NCBI GenBank assembly: GCA_022497145.1
Contig: MU385903.1
Coordinates: 124,001-188,000, forward strand
Direction of reading: 5' to 3'
DNA from: Rostrohypoxylon terebratum
Lineage: Eukaryota; Ascomycota; Sordariomycetes; Xylariales; Hypoxylaceae
Length of the DNA: 64,000 bases
Shown: piece by piece, positions 47,417-59,811 of the stretch
Layout of the letters: the number at the start of each line of letters is the position of its first letter
Position numbering within the stretch: the stretch's first letter is position 1
Notes under the pieces: generated by a model
Database searches by the model: none
Told to the model about the DNA's origin: nothing
Seen by the model: only the letters and a program-made list of their open reading frames with translations
Made by a program: the position numbers and the translations under genes

Positions 47417-49290
47417 ATGCTGTCGAACGTCATTCTTTCTTTTTTCTTGCTTACCGCTACATCGGTTCAAGCAATTTGGCCAATCCCCACGACTGTCAGC
47501 ACGGGAAACTCGACTCTTTGGATAAGCGATCACCTGTCGGTTACTTACAACGGAGACCCAGTATGCCTCTCTTATTTCACCTAAATATATTTGCTTGATT
47601 GTGCCTCCAATGCTAATGTAGGCGCAATAGATCCCTTGGTCACGGGGTTATGTAGCTTCCAAGCTCAGTAGCGAGGAGATTGTAAAGGGAGGTGTGTCGC
47701 GTGCGCTGGAGAACATCTTGGACTACAACTTTGTGCCATGGAAGCTATACCCGCGATTGCAACTGGAGAAGACGGAACCGCAACTCTGGAAGCAAAAGAC
47801 TTTCGTAACCTGCCTCGATATCGTCCAGAATGGAACAGACACGTCGAAGACATTCAAGCCTCTCGCTGGTGAGGTCGACGAGTCATATAGCTTGACCCTG
47901 GGAATCAACGGAAAGGCCAAGATCTCGGCTGTATCTTCCACTGGTGTTCTCCGAGGCCTGGAGACCTTCTCGCAACTGTTCTTCGAGCACTCTCAGGGAG
48001 CGATCTACACGAATCTAGCGCCTGTCCGAATCACGGATGCTCCCGAGTACGACCATCGAGGTCTCCTTCTCGATGTCTCGAGAAACTACCTCCCTCTCGA
48101 TGCTATCTATCGAACTATTGACGCTCTTTCCTGGAACAAGATGAACCGGCTCCACATTCACGCTACGGACTCTCAATCTTGGCCTTTGGAGATCCCTTCC
48201 CTCCCCGAGCTTCACCAAAAGGGCGCGTATGCTCGTGGAAAGACATACTCGCCTAGTGATGTGACTGCTATCCAGACGTTTGCAACCCAGCGTGGTATCG
48301 AGGTCATATTCGAGATCGATACTCCCGGACACTTCGGCGTCGCAGCTCTGTCGCACCCGGAACTTGTCACCGGCTGGGGTGCATCTCCGTGGTCATCGTA
48401 CTGCGCCGAGCCTCCTTGTGGTCAGATTCAACTAAACAATTCTAAGGTGGACCCCTTCCTTGATGAGCTGATGGGTGATATCTTGCCCAGAGTTGCGCCG
48501 TACTCGTCGTACTTCCACACCGGTGGCGATGAAGTGAACTTCAACGAATACCACCTCGACCCTACTGTTGGCACAAACGACTCGGCTGTGATTGTGCCTC
48601 TACTACAGACTTTCATCGATAAGCAACACGACAGAGTTCGCAAAGCCGGTCTGACGCCGATGGTTTGGGAAGAAATTCCCGCCAGCTACAACGTCACTAT
48701 CGGAGACGATGTCGTTGTGCAGTCATGGCTCGGAGATGAGGCTATCCAAAAGCTTACCGCCCAAGGCCACAAGGTCATCACCAGCAACTACAACTACTGG
48801 GTAAGTTACTCTGCGCTTCAAACCACCCATGTGTAAGATATATTTTGACTAACATCACGTGTAGTATCTCGACTGTGGTCGCGGACAGTGGCTCAACTTT
48901 CCGGAGGGCGAAGCGTTCGAGGAATACTACCCGTTCAACGACTGGTGTACGCCGTACAAGAACTGGCGACTAATCTACTCGTACGACCCTCGTGAGGGTC
49001 TTTCGGATGAACAGGCGGAGCTAGTGATAGGCGGCGAGGTCGGTGCGTGGGCCGAAACGATCGACGAGATTAACCTCGACACCATCCTATGGCCTCGTGG
49101 TAGCGCGGCAGGTGAGGTACTATGGTCTGGAAGGCTCGATGCTGCGGGGGAGAACCGCACACAACTTGATGCAGCACCGCGCTTGGCCGAGTTCCGAGAA
49201 CGTCTGGTATCTAGAGGTATCAATGCCGAAGCTGTGCAGATGACATTCTGCACACAAGGAGGAGACCCGAAAACATGCATGTTCGTATAA
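47417..49290 (+). CDS. Secreted beta-N-acetylhexosaminidase, GH20
   Basis: Glycoside hydrolase family 20 exochitinase-type enzyme releasing N-acetylglucosamine from chitooligosaccharides; probably extracellular. Exons 47417-47560, 47631-48800, 48865-49290, all phase 0; 579 aa. The ATG sits in a strong context (GCCACC ATG) and begins a signal peptide MLSNVILSFFLLTATSVQA. The N-terminal zincin-like domain leads to the catalytic barrel: DHRGLLLDVSRNYLPLDAIY, LHIHATDSQSWPLEIPS, IEVIFEIDTPGHFGVAAL and the catalytic Asp-Glu pair in HTGGDEVNFNEYHLD (about residue 345). The end has GGEVGAWAETIDEINLDTIL. N-glycosylation sites are frequent (NGTD, NNSK, NDSA, NVTI). Complete and probably functional. Confidence 0.95.
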
Positions 49291-51409
49291 AAAGGACGGG
49301 ATGTAAGGATTTCTCCGCGGGATATTCAATATACCGTCATCTCCCTAGAGGACACTTAGATTGCTGGGAGTTGAGAACGCATAGGCACTTGCCGCCGCCT
49401 CATATTTGGCGATTTTCTTGTATATACATAGGTCAACATTTTGGGATACTAAAAAACAGGCAAAATAGAGAAGGTGAATGGATCTGGAGATATCCAGGGC
49501 TAATAATATAGCAACATTGCACCTCGGCTTGTCGTTGGCTTGTTCCGAGTCGGTTTGACCTCAAAGTGTGAAGTGAAACTTGAGACCGGAGAGATTCTGG
49601 CGGCGAAGTACTTGCCTATTTGACATGCATACCATACATCAAATGTCTTGCATCTCACATTCAGCTCGCCACGCGTTGATTTAAGGTTTGACAGACTAGT
49701 CCCTGGGCACCAACGTAATACTCGGTATGTGCTGTCGGATGGTTTCCTTTACGACGAGGGATAGTAGTATAGTACAGCTAGGAATATACGGCTATAGAAT
49801 GCCGACCTACCACGTAAGAACCTTATCCCTGAGGTTCGTTGCACCCTATAAGTGTATAGGTGAGGATGTTTTAGTAACTAGTAATCACCTATAAGCCAAC
49901 TTCGACAAGGACGGGACTCTTTGTCATCCCCCACTTATTTCATAGTCACGCCATGATGAATAATCATCAGGTAACACGGCTGAGTTTGCGGGTGAGACTA
50001 AGTGCTAATAGTTATGTAGGTCTTCCACTAGGTCTTCCACTAGGTAGGCAGGCAGTGAGCCAAACACGCATTGGTCAGGGTGTTTAGGTAACTTTTCGAA
50101 TTCCGTACCTACATATATTATCTGCAGAGAATCACGGCAGCCGGACTGTCTCTATGATCCGGCTCGGCATTTTTCCTCTCGCAAGGTTAGACCGACGCAT
50201 ACGATAATTCGCAGAGTCGAGTGTGTGATTAGTGGAATTTTGCACATCGCTGTGATAATGCGTCTTTGCGTCTTTGGAAGAACGGAATGGCTTGCATGGC
50301 TTGCATGTGCTTGAAAATTTTAGATTGCGGAGTTTCAGCTTTGGAATTCTCATAGTGAACCGGTCAACGTCAAGATGAGCTCACGTTGTTGTTTTTTCAA
50401 ACCCAATCAGATCTAGAAGACCTAAAATCTGAACATCACGATACCCTACATAATACTATTGTATTTGGTATTCGGGAGTATAGAATCGGCATCGGATGAA
50501 CATCAAGTTTTAAGGTAAATCGGTGCCAGGTGGTTACCTAGATAAGGGAGATAGTAGTATGTACTATGTTCCCCATCCACCAGTTCAGGTCGATTATGCT
50601 GCGCCACTCGCGTCATGAGGCTTTTCCTTGAACGTCCAACATGTTCTCCAGAGCCTCGGCACTACCGCTTTGAGAAGAACCGTATTGTGACCACTAAACT
50701 GGAGGCATACCTTCTCTCCAACTCCAACAAGAAGGGAAGTGCGAGGTCATCAGCACCTGCTGTTAGGACGTCTCTTTGTTACTACCTGCATATCTACATA
50801 CATCCTACCTACGTAAGGAGTCCATTCTGGTCTGGTTTAAGCTTAGCCCTATCGGTTAGCGAGTTTCATTACGACGCTAGGCGATGACGGGGACCACTCT
50901 TCTACATGGTGAGTACTAAGAACGCAGAGAGGCAGAGGAAAGAGCAAAGAACAAGGGGCAAGTGACCAGGGGCAAGGGACCATGTCGAGCCAGGCAGCCA
51001 GGGTAGGATCACTTTTCAACCTTTCAACGGCAAACAAGTTGAGGCAAGTGAGGGTCTTGGAGACGAATCGGCCGATCTTATCCAGTTATCCCAACTATCC
51101 GACCTTCTCGGCGTCCCGTATTCCGTACAATGCCACTTCCCCGACTAGACGTGGAGAACTTGCCGATGCTTGCTCCTACTAAAACCGCTATCCGCGGATT
51201 CCTTAACGTTGTAGCTTCTTCCATTTCCTGAACCAATTATCTTTCTACTAAATGACTAAATGTCATAACCAGTATTAATGGGGTAGTTGAATGTGGTCCA
51301 TAGCTTCAATTCATATATCATCCCAACCCCGGCATCTGTATTGGAGGTAAGAAGAGAAAAAGGAATAGTCTTGAATTGAACTTGCAGTGAATACGCAAAT
51401 CGTATCGTC
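49291..51409. other. Gene-free region upstream of the P450
   Basis: About 2.1 kb. A tandem repeat TCTTCCACTAGG occurs twice at about 50022-50045. Open frames at 50132-50353 (minus), 50615-50887 and 50982-51182 (plus) are short and motif-free. I see no supported gene. Confidence 0.4.
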
Positions 51410-53204
51410 ATGGGGTTAGTTGAGGCAGCCTTGGACTATGTGTCCATCCAATCCGTCCTCCTCTTCCTCGGCGCCGTTTTGGCGCTGAGAGCAATTTATC
51501 ACAGCATCGATGAGAATAGAAGGCTGCGACGACTAGGTGCGCCCAGCGCTTCAAAAGTCAAATCCTCTCTGCCGTTCGGTGAGTGAAGAAATCACATTCT
51601 TCTTATTCACTCGCCTTCCCCTCTCCCCATCTCGATAGGTAGTCTAACCAGACAACAGGCATCGACATAATCCTAAAACAGATCAAAGCAACCGTGGGGC
51701 ACAAGAACTATGAGGTCTTCCTCAGCCTCCTCGACAACGCCCCCTTCTACACCGCAGAAGCCCGCATGCTGAACCGGCGTGTCGTCATGACCGCCGACCC
51801 GGAGAACATCAAAGCCATTCTCGCCACGCAATTCGCCGACTTCGGGAAGGGCGAGCAATTCCACGTGGAGTGGAGCGAGTTCCTCGGGGACAGCATCTTC
51901 ACCACAGACGGGCAGATGTGGCACGGCAGCCGACAGCTTCTGCGCCCGCAGTTCTCGCGGGAGCGGATTAGCGATCTGCACTGTTTTGAAGCGCATCTAG
52001 ATACCTTCTTCAGAGCGGTGGCGAACGGCGGCGTGTTGAACGGCGAGGAGCAGGTTGTGGACATCGAGGCGGGGAACGGCAAGCCCTTCGATATCAGCGA
52101 GTTGCTGTTCCGGTATACGCTGGATGTAGCGACGGATTTCTTGTTGGGCATGGATACGCAGTCTCTCACGTAAGACCCCCCTTTTTTCCTCTCCCATACT
52201 TGCTCCTATCGGGGAAGGAAAAGCAAGTATTTCTTAGGTAGGTACTAACCCACCTCAGGACCCCTCGCCAACCGTTCGCCGACGCATTCAACGAGGTCCA
52301 GCGCGTGCAGAACATAATCGCGCGCGCGGGCCCCATCCGCTCCTTCGTGCCCATGAAGTCCTTCCGCGAGGGCCTCAAAGTCGTCAACGAATTCTGCAAC
52401 ATCTACATCGAGCGGGCGCTGCGGCTGTCCCCGGAAGAGCTCGCCAGCAAAACCAAGTCAGACCAAGGGTACACCTTCCTGCACGAGCTGGCCTCCTTCA
52501 CGCGCGACCGCAAGGTGCTCCGGGACCAGCTGGTCGCCGTGCTGCTGGCGGGCCGGGACACGACGGCGGCGACGCTGAGCTTCGTGTTCTACGAGCTGGG
52601 CCGGCACCCGGAGGTGGTGCGGAAGATGCGGCGCGAGATCGAGGCGCAGGTGGGGTGGACGCGCACGCCGACGTACGCCGACCTGAAGAGCATGAAGTAC
52701 GTGCAGAACGTGATCAACGAGACGCTGCGCCTCTACCCCGCCGTCCCCTTCAACGTGCGCACCGCCCTGCGCGACACCACCCTGCCCCACGGCGGCGGCC
52801 CCGACGGCAGCCTGCCGCTCCCCGTGCTCAAGGACACCGCCATCGCCTACTCCACGCTCGCCATGCAGCGGCGTCCCGACCTATACCCCTCCCCCTCCTC
52901 CGCCTCCCCATCCGACTCCGACAAATACCCCGACCCCCAGACCTTCAGCCCCGACCGCTGGACCCACTGGCAGCCCAAGCCGTGGCAGTACATCCCCTTC
53001 AACGGCGGCCCCCGCATCTGCATCGGCCAGCAGTTCGCCCTCACCGAGATGCAGTACGTGCTGACCCGCATCTTCCAGCGCTACGAGCGCGTCGACAGCT
53101 TCATGGTCGGCGAGCCCAAGCTGAAGGCCGAGATCGTCATCCAGCCCGGCGACGGCGTCACCGTCGCGCTCTGGGAGGCTAGGAAGGACGAGAAGGGTTG
53201 GTGA
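51410..53204 (+). CDS. Cytochrome P450, CYP52-like
   Basis: Membrane-bound haem monooxygenase resembling the CYP52 group, whose known members omega-hydroxylate alkanes and fatty acids. Exons 51410-51578, 51659-52169, 52259-53204; 541 aa. The N-terminal anchor is VLLFLGAVLALRAIYHSI. The K-rich hinge and GHKNYEVFLSLLDNAP precede FLGDSIFTTDGQMWHGSRQL (C-helix). Splicing restores TTPRQPFADAFNEVQRVQNI. The I-helix reads LLAGRDTTAATLSF (about 321), the ExxR helix INETLRLYPAVPFNVRTALR, and the haem loop PFNGGPRICIGQQFALTEMQ with the axial Cys at about 487. Exon 3 is strikingly richer in G and C than the rest of the gene. Substrate is inferred only from family resemblance. Confidence 0.92.
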
Positions 53205-54379
53205 TTTGTGAAAAATGGGAAGACTTAGCTTACTTGTATATTCATTCTTTTTTTTTTTTTTTGGATGGGTGGAGGGAGGCGGGGTGCTGGGACTTGGGAT
53301 TTGTCTATAGTGCGGTATATATGCTAACGAGTTATGACACGGAAATGGACGGAAAGGTTTATGTGTGTTAGTATCGTTCTTTTGCGTGCCTAGTATATAT
53401 CATGTCTAAATACCTATTATGCAATTTTGAGCTGATTTTGAGTGTCTTGTCAATTGTTCGGATTTCCGTAGCCTCCTGGTAGACAAATGACGAATCATTG
53501 GCTTGTTTTTGTAAGATTTTGGACCAATCGACGACTCGTTGATTATAACATCACGGCTAGCTATTCTTAAGTCCCCCCATCTTCTATAACAGTTGGTGGA
53601 TAGTTATCGTAGTTGAAAAGTTTACGCGCAACAGGCGTGTCTAACCGTGGTTCTATTCCTGCCGTAAATCGTATCGCTTCGTTGTTAAATCTGAGGAAAA
53701 GATGACATCTTGCTGAGGAGTCAACATTAACAGGATAGCTCTGAATTCATAATTTACAACCAGGCTCTACGATCCTCGCCTGTCAGGTTTCCTCATACTG
53801 CAAGCTACCCACTAGAAAGGGGCTCTGGGCAATGTGTCTATGTAGGTACTAGCCGTTCTCACTCTGAGGAGAAATAATCAAGAACGAGGCTGTCGTATAG
53901 AAGAAAACATAAATTGAATTAATCTCCTGTACTGCTCTTTTGTATAGAAGTGAACAGGGCATAAATAAGTTCCCATGCTAGCGAATGTTAAGTTCAGTTG
54001 AAGCTCTCAGTTAACCTACCTGAAAATCGCAAACCGCCCACCATGATCCAACAGACATGATACTTTCCACTTCATGAAATAACCAAAACCTCTACCTCGT
54101 CTTATACATCAGTCTATAAGTGATTTTCCATTTCTAACTCCAAATATTATCGGCGAACCTGCGGCTAACGAGGGGGTGGCTAGAGACACGCTGCGTCTCC
54201 TTGAAAGAAGATAAAATAAAATAAAAATACCGTAATTGTCGGTCATGAAATCGTGATAAAGGTAGATCTGGCGGAAATGGTATGGGAGTTGCTCCTATGT
54301 ATGGAATTCTGGAGATAAGTTTCGATCGCTATAATATGCGTCTGGGCGAACTTACGATGGAGAAAGGCTCCAGCAATTA
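53205..54379. other. Intergenic region downstream of the P450
   Basis: It begins with the P450 3' region, including a run of about 16 T at 53248-53263. The rest is A/T-rich with no supported gene; it probably also holds the 3' region of the minus-strand membrane frame at 54380. Confidence 0.4.
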
Positions 54380-55087
54380 TCACCCTATATTTACCTCTTT
54401 CTCATCCTGGCCAATAAAAGTAAAGATAGTCTCGTGTTCGCACTTCTCTCTCGCCGAGACCCAGCGGGCTCCCGCATGCCCGAAGAAGCTGCTGACCATG
54501 GCCGCGCAAGACACCCAAGGTACTATTCCCAGCGTAACTTTATTGACGCTTGCTCCTATCCCCCACCCGATACATATGGCCCAGGTGATCCATATTACGA
54601 AGATGATGACTTGGAATTGATCTTGATCTCGGCGCCGGTGGGCGTACGAAGAAAGACAGCACCCCAGCACTAGGCAGGAGCCGAGCGCCAGTCCCGGAGA
54701 TACGTGTTTAGCGAAATTGATTCGTATTGTATGAAATAGAGTCTGGGCGGGAGACTAGAATATCGAAGCATACATATCCTATCAGCACGGATGTTAACCA
54801 GAGAGTAGGGAAGAGAAGTGGTCACGGACATCGGTTTCTGTAGAGATCTCGTCTCGCGATGATTCTGCCTGGACTATGTAGCACGTGGTGACGAAACTGC
54901 AAGCAATGGCTGGAACTAGCTCAACCAGTTGCGATAGTGGTTCTTTTAACGACGATGAGTTTGATTTGAAACAGAACTGGCCCCGGGGAGTTCGAGAGAA
55001 TGACATGACGCCGAATACATCTGAACAGTTGGAAAAATAGGATGACGGGTAAATAGCGGCAGCTTTTACACACATCAAATATCTCAT
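54380..55087 (-). CDS. Unrecognised membrane-type gene, exon structure unresolved
   Basis: Not recognised. The best-supported part is a minus-strand block 54742-54380 (or from 54754), open after a TAG/CAG acceptor, with hydrophobic helices GLALGSCLVLGCCLSSYA, QVIIFVIWITWAICIGWGIG and TLGIVPWVSCAAMVSSFFG, ending FIGQDEKEVNIG. Codons there end mostly in C/G, unlike the overlapping plus-strand frame. A second block, 55087-54794, starts with an ATG and reads LSQLVELVPAIACSFVTTCY in a hydrophobic segment. I could not find a standard donor that joins both blocks in phase, so they may be separate exons of one gene with a missing middle exon, two genes, or a decayed gene. Confidence 0.35.
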
Positions 55088-55271
55088 TCAGGAATCAGGA
55101 TAGGGCGAAGAAAAACTACTGGAAATGGACTGCATATCCATACTTATCCTTATAGCTTAAACGCGAACACTGGCAATCCGCCCTTATGTTTAGGTCCAAG
55201 CCAATGAGTACACACAACATTTCTGAATCATGCCGTGAAAAATTACAGAAAAGCAGGCTAGATCTTCCGAC

Positions 55272-55346
55272 AGCCTGACACAATTCGTATCACACCACTG
55301 TACATTACTAGAAAGTAATGTTACGATGCATGGTGTCAGTCAGGCT
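55272..55346. repeat. Imperfect inverted repeat (hairpin)
   Basis: agcctgac at the left pairs with gtcaggct at the right, and the core acattac-tagaaa-gtaatgt is a perfect 7-pair stem. The arms between are only partly complementary. It lies in a gap between unresolved minus-strand frames. Confidence 0.5.
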
Positions 55347-55428
55347 CTGAGAGGCGCAGCGAGTTGCACTGCTCATGAAATCGCGCCCCGACGCTAGGCT
55401 AATTGTGAGGCAGTATGATACCTCAATC

Positions 55429-55746
55429 CAATAAGGTGCTTACGATCCCACGAAACATTTCGGTGAGTCTCCTTTCGGTGAATGCTTCTTGGGAAACAAA
55501 AGCTAGGCGAACTATGCGAACTATACCCATTAGCGAAGACGTACAACAGGCGCACTGCCTTAGGTTGTTCAAGATGACTCCTGCAGTATGACAATAGAGA
55601 TACTGCTTTAAGCCTTGGGCTGCCATGCAGCAGTGCTTGTTACCTATGTTGAAGCAGGCTCCCTCGATCGATTCTGTATTCTTGCATGCGAACAAGCGGG
55701 TCTTCCAAAATCGCCCGGATCCATTAAATACCTTCTTTCCAGCCAT
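55429..55746 (-). CDS. Cysteine-containing open exon, unrecognised
   Basis: A minus-strand ATG at 55746 opens a frame starting MAGKKVFNGSGRFWKTRLF with cysteines in CFNIGNKHCCM and CACC, then EAFTERRLTEMFRGI before a good GTAAGC donor. It would be a first exon; I could not identify the next exon with confidence. No family recognised, and no signal peptide. It lies divergent to, and 167 bases from, the start at 55914. Confidence 0.25.
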
Positions 55747-55913
55747 GATACCGCGCGATTATCGTCTCCTGAAGGACGATGAACACGTAGTATAGGGACT
55801 ACGTTCTCCTTTTTCTCTCGCGTCGCGTCGCTCGCTTTCTTGTTTCTTCGCTTTTGAAACATAGACGAAGAAAACCTTTTATTATTATTTCCGCCCTAGC
55901 TCATATTCTCGAC

Positions 55914-56746
55914 ATGGCTGGCGTCTGGGACATCGTGGCGATACTTAATCGCTTTGAGCTAAACGAAAGCAAGCTCGAGCATATTGCAAGGGTGTTGTCT
56001 CGGGGCATCATGATAGGCGCCGCTATTTTCCTACCGGCTGTTGTGCGGTATGAGAATATAATTTTCAGACTTCTGTAGGATGCCGCGCTCTTCTTTGTCA
56101 AGTCGAGTTCTGCTGACGGAGCCAAGCGTTTTCTGTCTCTTTACGATTGCAACATCCGCCCATATTGCCTTCAATTGGGCAGCAGTCAAAAGGCAGGTGC
56201 TGCGTTCTCTCCTACATCTCAATGCAGGGCTTATGAGTCGCTAGATATTATTTCTTTGCCCTGGTTATAGTCATCTTGCCTGTATCCGTTATGCTGCCTT
56301 ATTCCCAAACTTCGATATACTTACTACTTGACCGTGTCCCAATCTTGATCGCGGTGACGGGTCTTTGTATCGAAGAGTTTTCCAGGTACGTATATCATTA
56401 CAACAATTCCGAATAATATGTCCACGGATGTCTTATGCCGAGTAGGTTATTGAGGCTCCTGATGGCCGACTCCAGATTCGAGCCGCCAGACGTGAACCCC
56501 GAGCCTAACGAGGACTTGAACATTCATATACTCGATCGTAATGATGACTTATTCGTTCATATGGATGGAGGCGAAAACGCGGAGTATAACACACCGAGCC
56601 ATAGTTCTTCGGATATATCCCTATCAAATGTCGGATCCGGAAGATTGCCATCATCATGTGACACGATGACACGCATGTTCTGGTCCGACCATCTGGATGC
56701 GAATCACGAACACGAAGAGGATAACGGACACGGAAGCGAAGGTTGA
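55914..56746 (+). CDS. Possible membrane protein or decayed gene, function unknown
   Basis: Not recognised. Three coding-like pieces occur in order: an N-terminal frame at 55914-56048 (MAGVWDIVAILNRFELNESK with helix GIMIGAAIFLPAVV); a piece near 56080-56200 with hydrophobic SVFCLFTIATSAHIAFNWAA; and a frame around 56247-56385 with YYFFALVIVILPVSVMLPY and LLDRVPILIAVTGLCIEEF. The last joins through a GTACGT...TAG intron to an acidic tail 56440-56746 that ends with the motif EHEEDNGHGSEG. The first two pieces are separated by only ~31 bases, too short for a normal fungal intron, and the middle piece does not join the third in phase. It is either a gene with introns I cannot place or a frameshifted remnant. 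Confidence 0.35.
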
Positions 56747-58590
56747 TATCGTATAGACAGATTTTGTCTTGCCGACAATTCGAAGTCTCCTGGAACCTTT
56801 GATACGCTTTTCACTACGTCGGATGGCTAGCACTCTCCTGGCGCAGCTCTACCTCAACATTTACCTGCTCAAGTCTTAGATGGAAATTACCTAATGATCA
56901 AACTCACAGCAACCCCTTTCATTATATCGAGGAGTGCGGTTTCGTCTTCTTGATGGCGATCACAACCCGTCCCAACGCGTATTGTCGAAGGATACTGGCC
57001 TGAGGGCGTCAAGGAAGACGGAAACAAATTCATCGATAGGGCTACATTGTGAATGATATGCTGTGAGTTTGATCATTGGTGCTCATATGGGATAGATATT
57101 TGTTATCCATTGTTTAAGGCCGGCCTCACACTTCGAATACGACGGCCAAGTCTTCGATAAATAGGGCGACTCCCGGGGATTCTCTTGCTAACATTGAAGC
57201 GAAGTGCGTTCGGTCACGATGACGTTGGAGGACTATGAAGTGTCTGGGACGTCGTTGTGGACCGATAAGGAAAAGTCGCTTTTTGACACCTCGTCGGCAG
57301 GCTACTAAGGGTTTTTGGAATTCCGGCGTTGGTACAATCTCCATTATAGAAATAAAGGTGAAATGGTAGAAAGAGTCAGGCCATTGACGAGATCGTCATG
57401 TTTGTATTTAGCCAATAGATAGATACCTTGGCCAGGGCTCACCTAGCCTCGATTCGCGAGGCATTTCCATGGTGCCTTGATTTGTGAAAGAAAGGATAGA
57501 GGGGGAAGAAGAGATGAAGAAGAGATGAGGTTAGTTTAAAACAACGATAAACTTTCTCAAATCTCGATAAAAGCTCTCTCTCTAGCTCTCTAGCTCTCTA
57601 GGGTTAACAGGGTTAAGATTTACGTGATCATTGATGTGCCTTCCCGGCCGAGTCCAAAACGTCGGGTAGAGAAACCTTAAACATCGGTCTCGAAATACCC
57701 TAGGCAAATACCCCGGCAGCCCAGGCAGTCGGCTCACGGCTTCCAAGATTCTCAGCCTCCAGCCATCTGGGTACATACGACGTAGTACTAGTGTAGAAAA
57801 TTCCTTCCCAGCCACATGAATTTGTCCGGGACTTATGCTGTATTGTCCAGACACCAGCATGAAACAGGACAAGCTAAGCCTTATTAAGTAAAAGCTAGTC
57901 GTACCAGCCACTCAAGTTAGCGTTAATTCGCGTCCGCTAAGAGGTTCATTTAATTCGAATTGACCTTGAAGTGGGGCATCGCCAATGGCATCTCACCGTT
58001 TGCAACGGCAAAACCGCCAACTTATCATAGGCCATGGATGCCGTGGAAAACATGGAAACAACCCATCTCACCTACGCACACCTTGCTTTGGCCAGCACAC
58101 ACTTACATCCTCGTATTCTCTATACCCCAAGACCTTGTCATTCCACCTTGTTCTATTACCTAGCGGTAGCTCTTTTTTTTTTCAGCAGCCAAGTAGTCCG
58201 AGATGACGACGATACGTCGAGGGAGGATGGCACATGGGCCATACGCGTACTATGATATATTGGGTGGTTGGACTTCACTTTTCACTCCGACCCTTTCCTC
58301 AGGCTTCTTATTAAGTTATTACCCTTACCCCTACCAGCTACCTGCATGATTTCTGTAACCTGAAGAGACATTTCTTGCATTTTTTTGTATTTATTTATTT
58401 TTTATGCTTCATAGCATTGTACATACATATACAAAATACTAGCAGATCAATCAGTCCAGATCTGCATGTTGGTACCCGAGACCTTGCTCCTGCATCAGTG
58501 TAACGAAATACCCCGAAGTACCGACTCGGAGCTCAGGAATTCGTGCCTTTGCATCTTTCCTAACCATATATTATCTTGATATTCCTACAG
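56747..58590. other. Region without a supported gene
   Basis: About 1.8 kb. Tandem TAGCTCTC units occur at about 57580-57602. Minus-strand frames at 57126-57344 and 57582-57911 start with ATG but show no domain. A T tract near 58172 and A/T-rich DNA at 58375-58440 precede the GH16 gene. No gene called. Confidence 0.4.
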
Positions 58591-59811
58591 ATGCATATCC
58601 GAACAATGATGGCGTCGCCATTGAGATATGTCGCCGCTGCGGCTGCTCTGCTCTCGGGTGGAGCTATAGCTCAGACATACTCGTCTTGCAACCCTCTACA
58701 AGGCTCATGTAAGCTGGCTCTTCCCCATACCTTTTAAGTAACTCCGGTGGCTTACCCGTCTCAGCTTGTCCCGCGGATACTGCCCTTGGTATGGCTATCG
58801 ATGTCGATTTTACGCAAGGGGAGGTAAACTCCTTCACAGCCTCCGGTGGCACCCCGACATACGGCTCGGACGGCGTAACCTTCACGGTTAGCAAGAGCGG
58901 TGACTCACCACAACTTACCTCCGTCTTCTACATCATGTTCGGTCGAATCGAAGTCAGCCTTAAGGCCGCCCCAGGTGCCGGTATCGTGTCGTCATTCGTG
59001 CTACAGTCCGACGACCTAGACGAGATCGATTGCGAATGGCTAGGCGCCGACGCGACCGAGATGCAATCCAATTATTTCGGAAAGGGTCAAACCACCACCT
59101 ACAACCGTGGGCAATTTCACGAGATGGGAAATAACCAAAACGGCTTCGTAAAATATATAATAGATTGGACAAGTGACAGGATCATATGGACCATTGACGG
59201 GACAGTGGTGCGGACACTGACACCTTCAAGTGCCGAATCAAACCAATATCCCCAGACTCCGATGAGGATCAAGTTTGGCGCATGGTCCGGCGGTGATTCC
59301 AGCAATGCCGAAGGCACGATTGAATGGGCACGGGGTCCTACCGATTATTCTAAAGGGCCGTTTAGTATGAGCGTGAACAGCCTCAAGGTCACAGACTACA
59401 GCACAGGATCCTCCTACAGTTACGGCGACACATCTGGCGACTGGACCTCCATCAAGTCTGACGGAGGTTCGATCAACGGGAACTTGGGTAACGCCGGTAC
59501 TCTGACCACCACCGCGGTTGTTAGCGGCTCAACCTCGACCGGGTCAGCTAGCGTTCCCGCGGGGGGTATTGGTGGTACCAGTACCGACAGCGCTGACTCC
59601 AACCTTCCTTCCGGTTGGAGGATGACGCCGGAGGGTAAGATAGTGCCATCTAGTTCGACTTCCTTACGTATGTTGCTGCAACTTCCACCCTAGATCTTCA
59701 CAGATCTGTTTAGACACACGACTAACATGCAACTATTTAGGACCCGTCCTTCCCTTCGCCATTATCTTTACTCTCTGGGCCACCCTTGCCGGTCTGAGGT
59801 TCTGGCCTTGA
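58591..59811 (+). CDS. Crh-type GH16 cell-wall transglycosylase, GPI-anchored
   Basis: Cell-wall enzyme of the Crh1/Crf1 family (GH16), which links chitin to beta-glucan; expected at the outer plasma membrane or wall. Exons 58591-58708, 58765-59667, 59741-59811; 363 aa. A signal peptide includes YVAAAAALLSGGAIAQ; ATGs at 58606 and 58609 are alternative starts. The mature N-terminus has CNPLQGSSCPADTALGMAID. The catalytic motif reads DEIDCEWLGAD (about residues 123-133), keeping both Glu and the Asp, with Cys where aromatic or aliphatic residues are usual. GQFHEMGNNQNGFVKYIIDW, TIDGTVVRTL and MRIKFGAWSGGDSSN follow. A Ser/Thr/Gly-rich stalk leads to the third exon, which encodes the hydrophobic GPI signal LPFAIIFTLWATLAGLRFWP. 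Without that exon the anchor is lost. Confidence 0.93.

Noticed and set aside
51747..52169. 140-codon minus-strand frame
   Set aside because: Antisense shadow of P450 exon 2, no domain.
54434..54673. Plus-strand frame with PPPDTYGPGDPYYEDDD
   Set aside because: Overlaps the minus-strand block with clear membrane helices and C/G-ending codons. The minus strand is the better candidate, though neither is proven.
57598..57616. Telomere-like tagggttaacagggtt
   Set aside because: Only two interrupted units; not a telomeric array.
57582..57911. 109-codon minus-strand frame beginning MAGTTSFYLIRL
   Set aside because: It starts with ATG, but it has no recognisable domain and its end runs through simple TAGCTCTC repeats.
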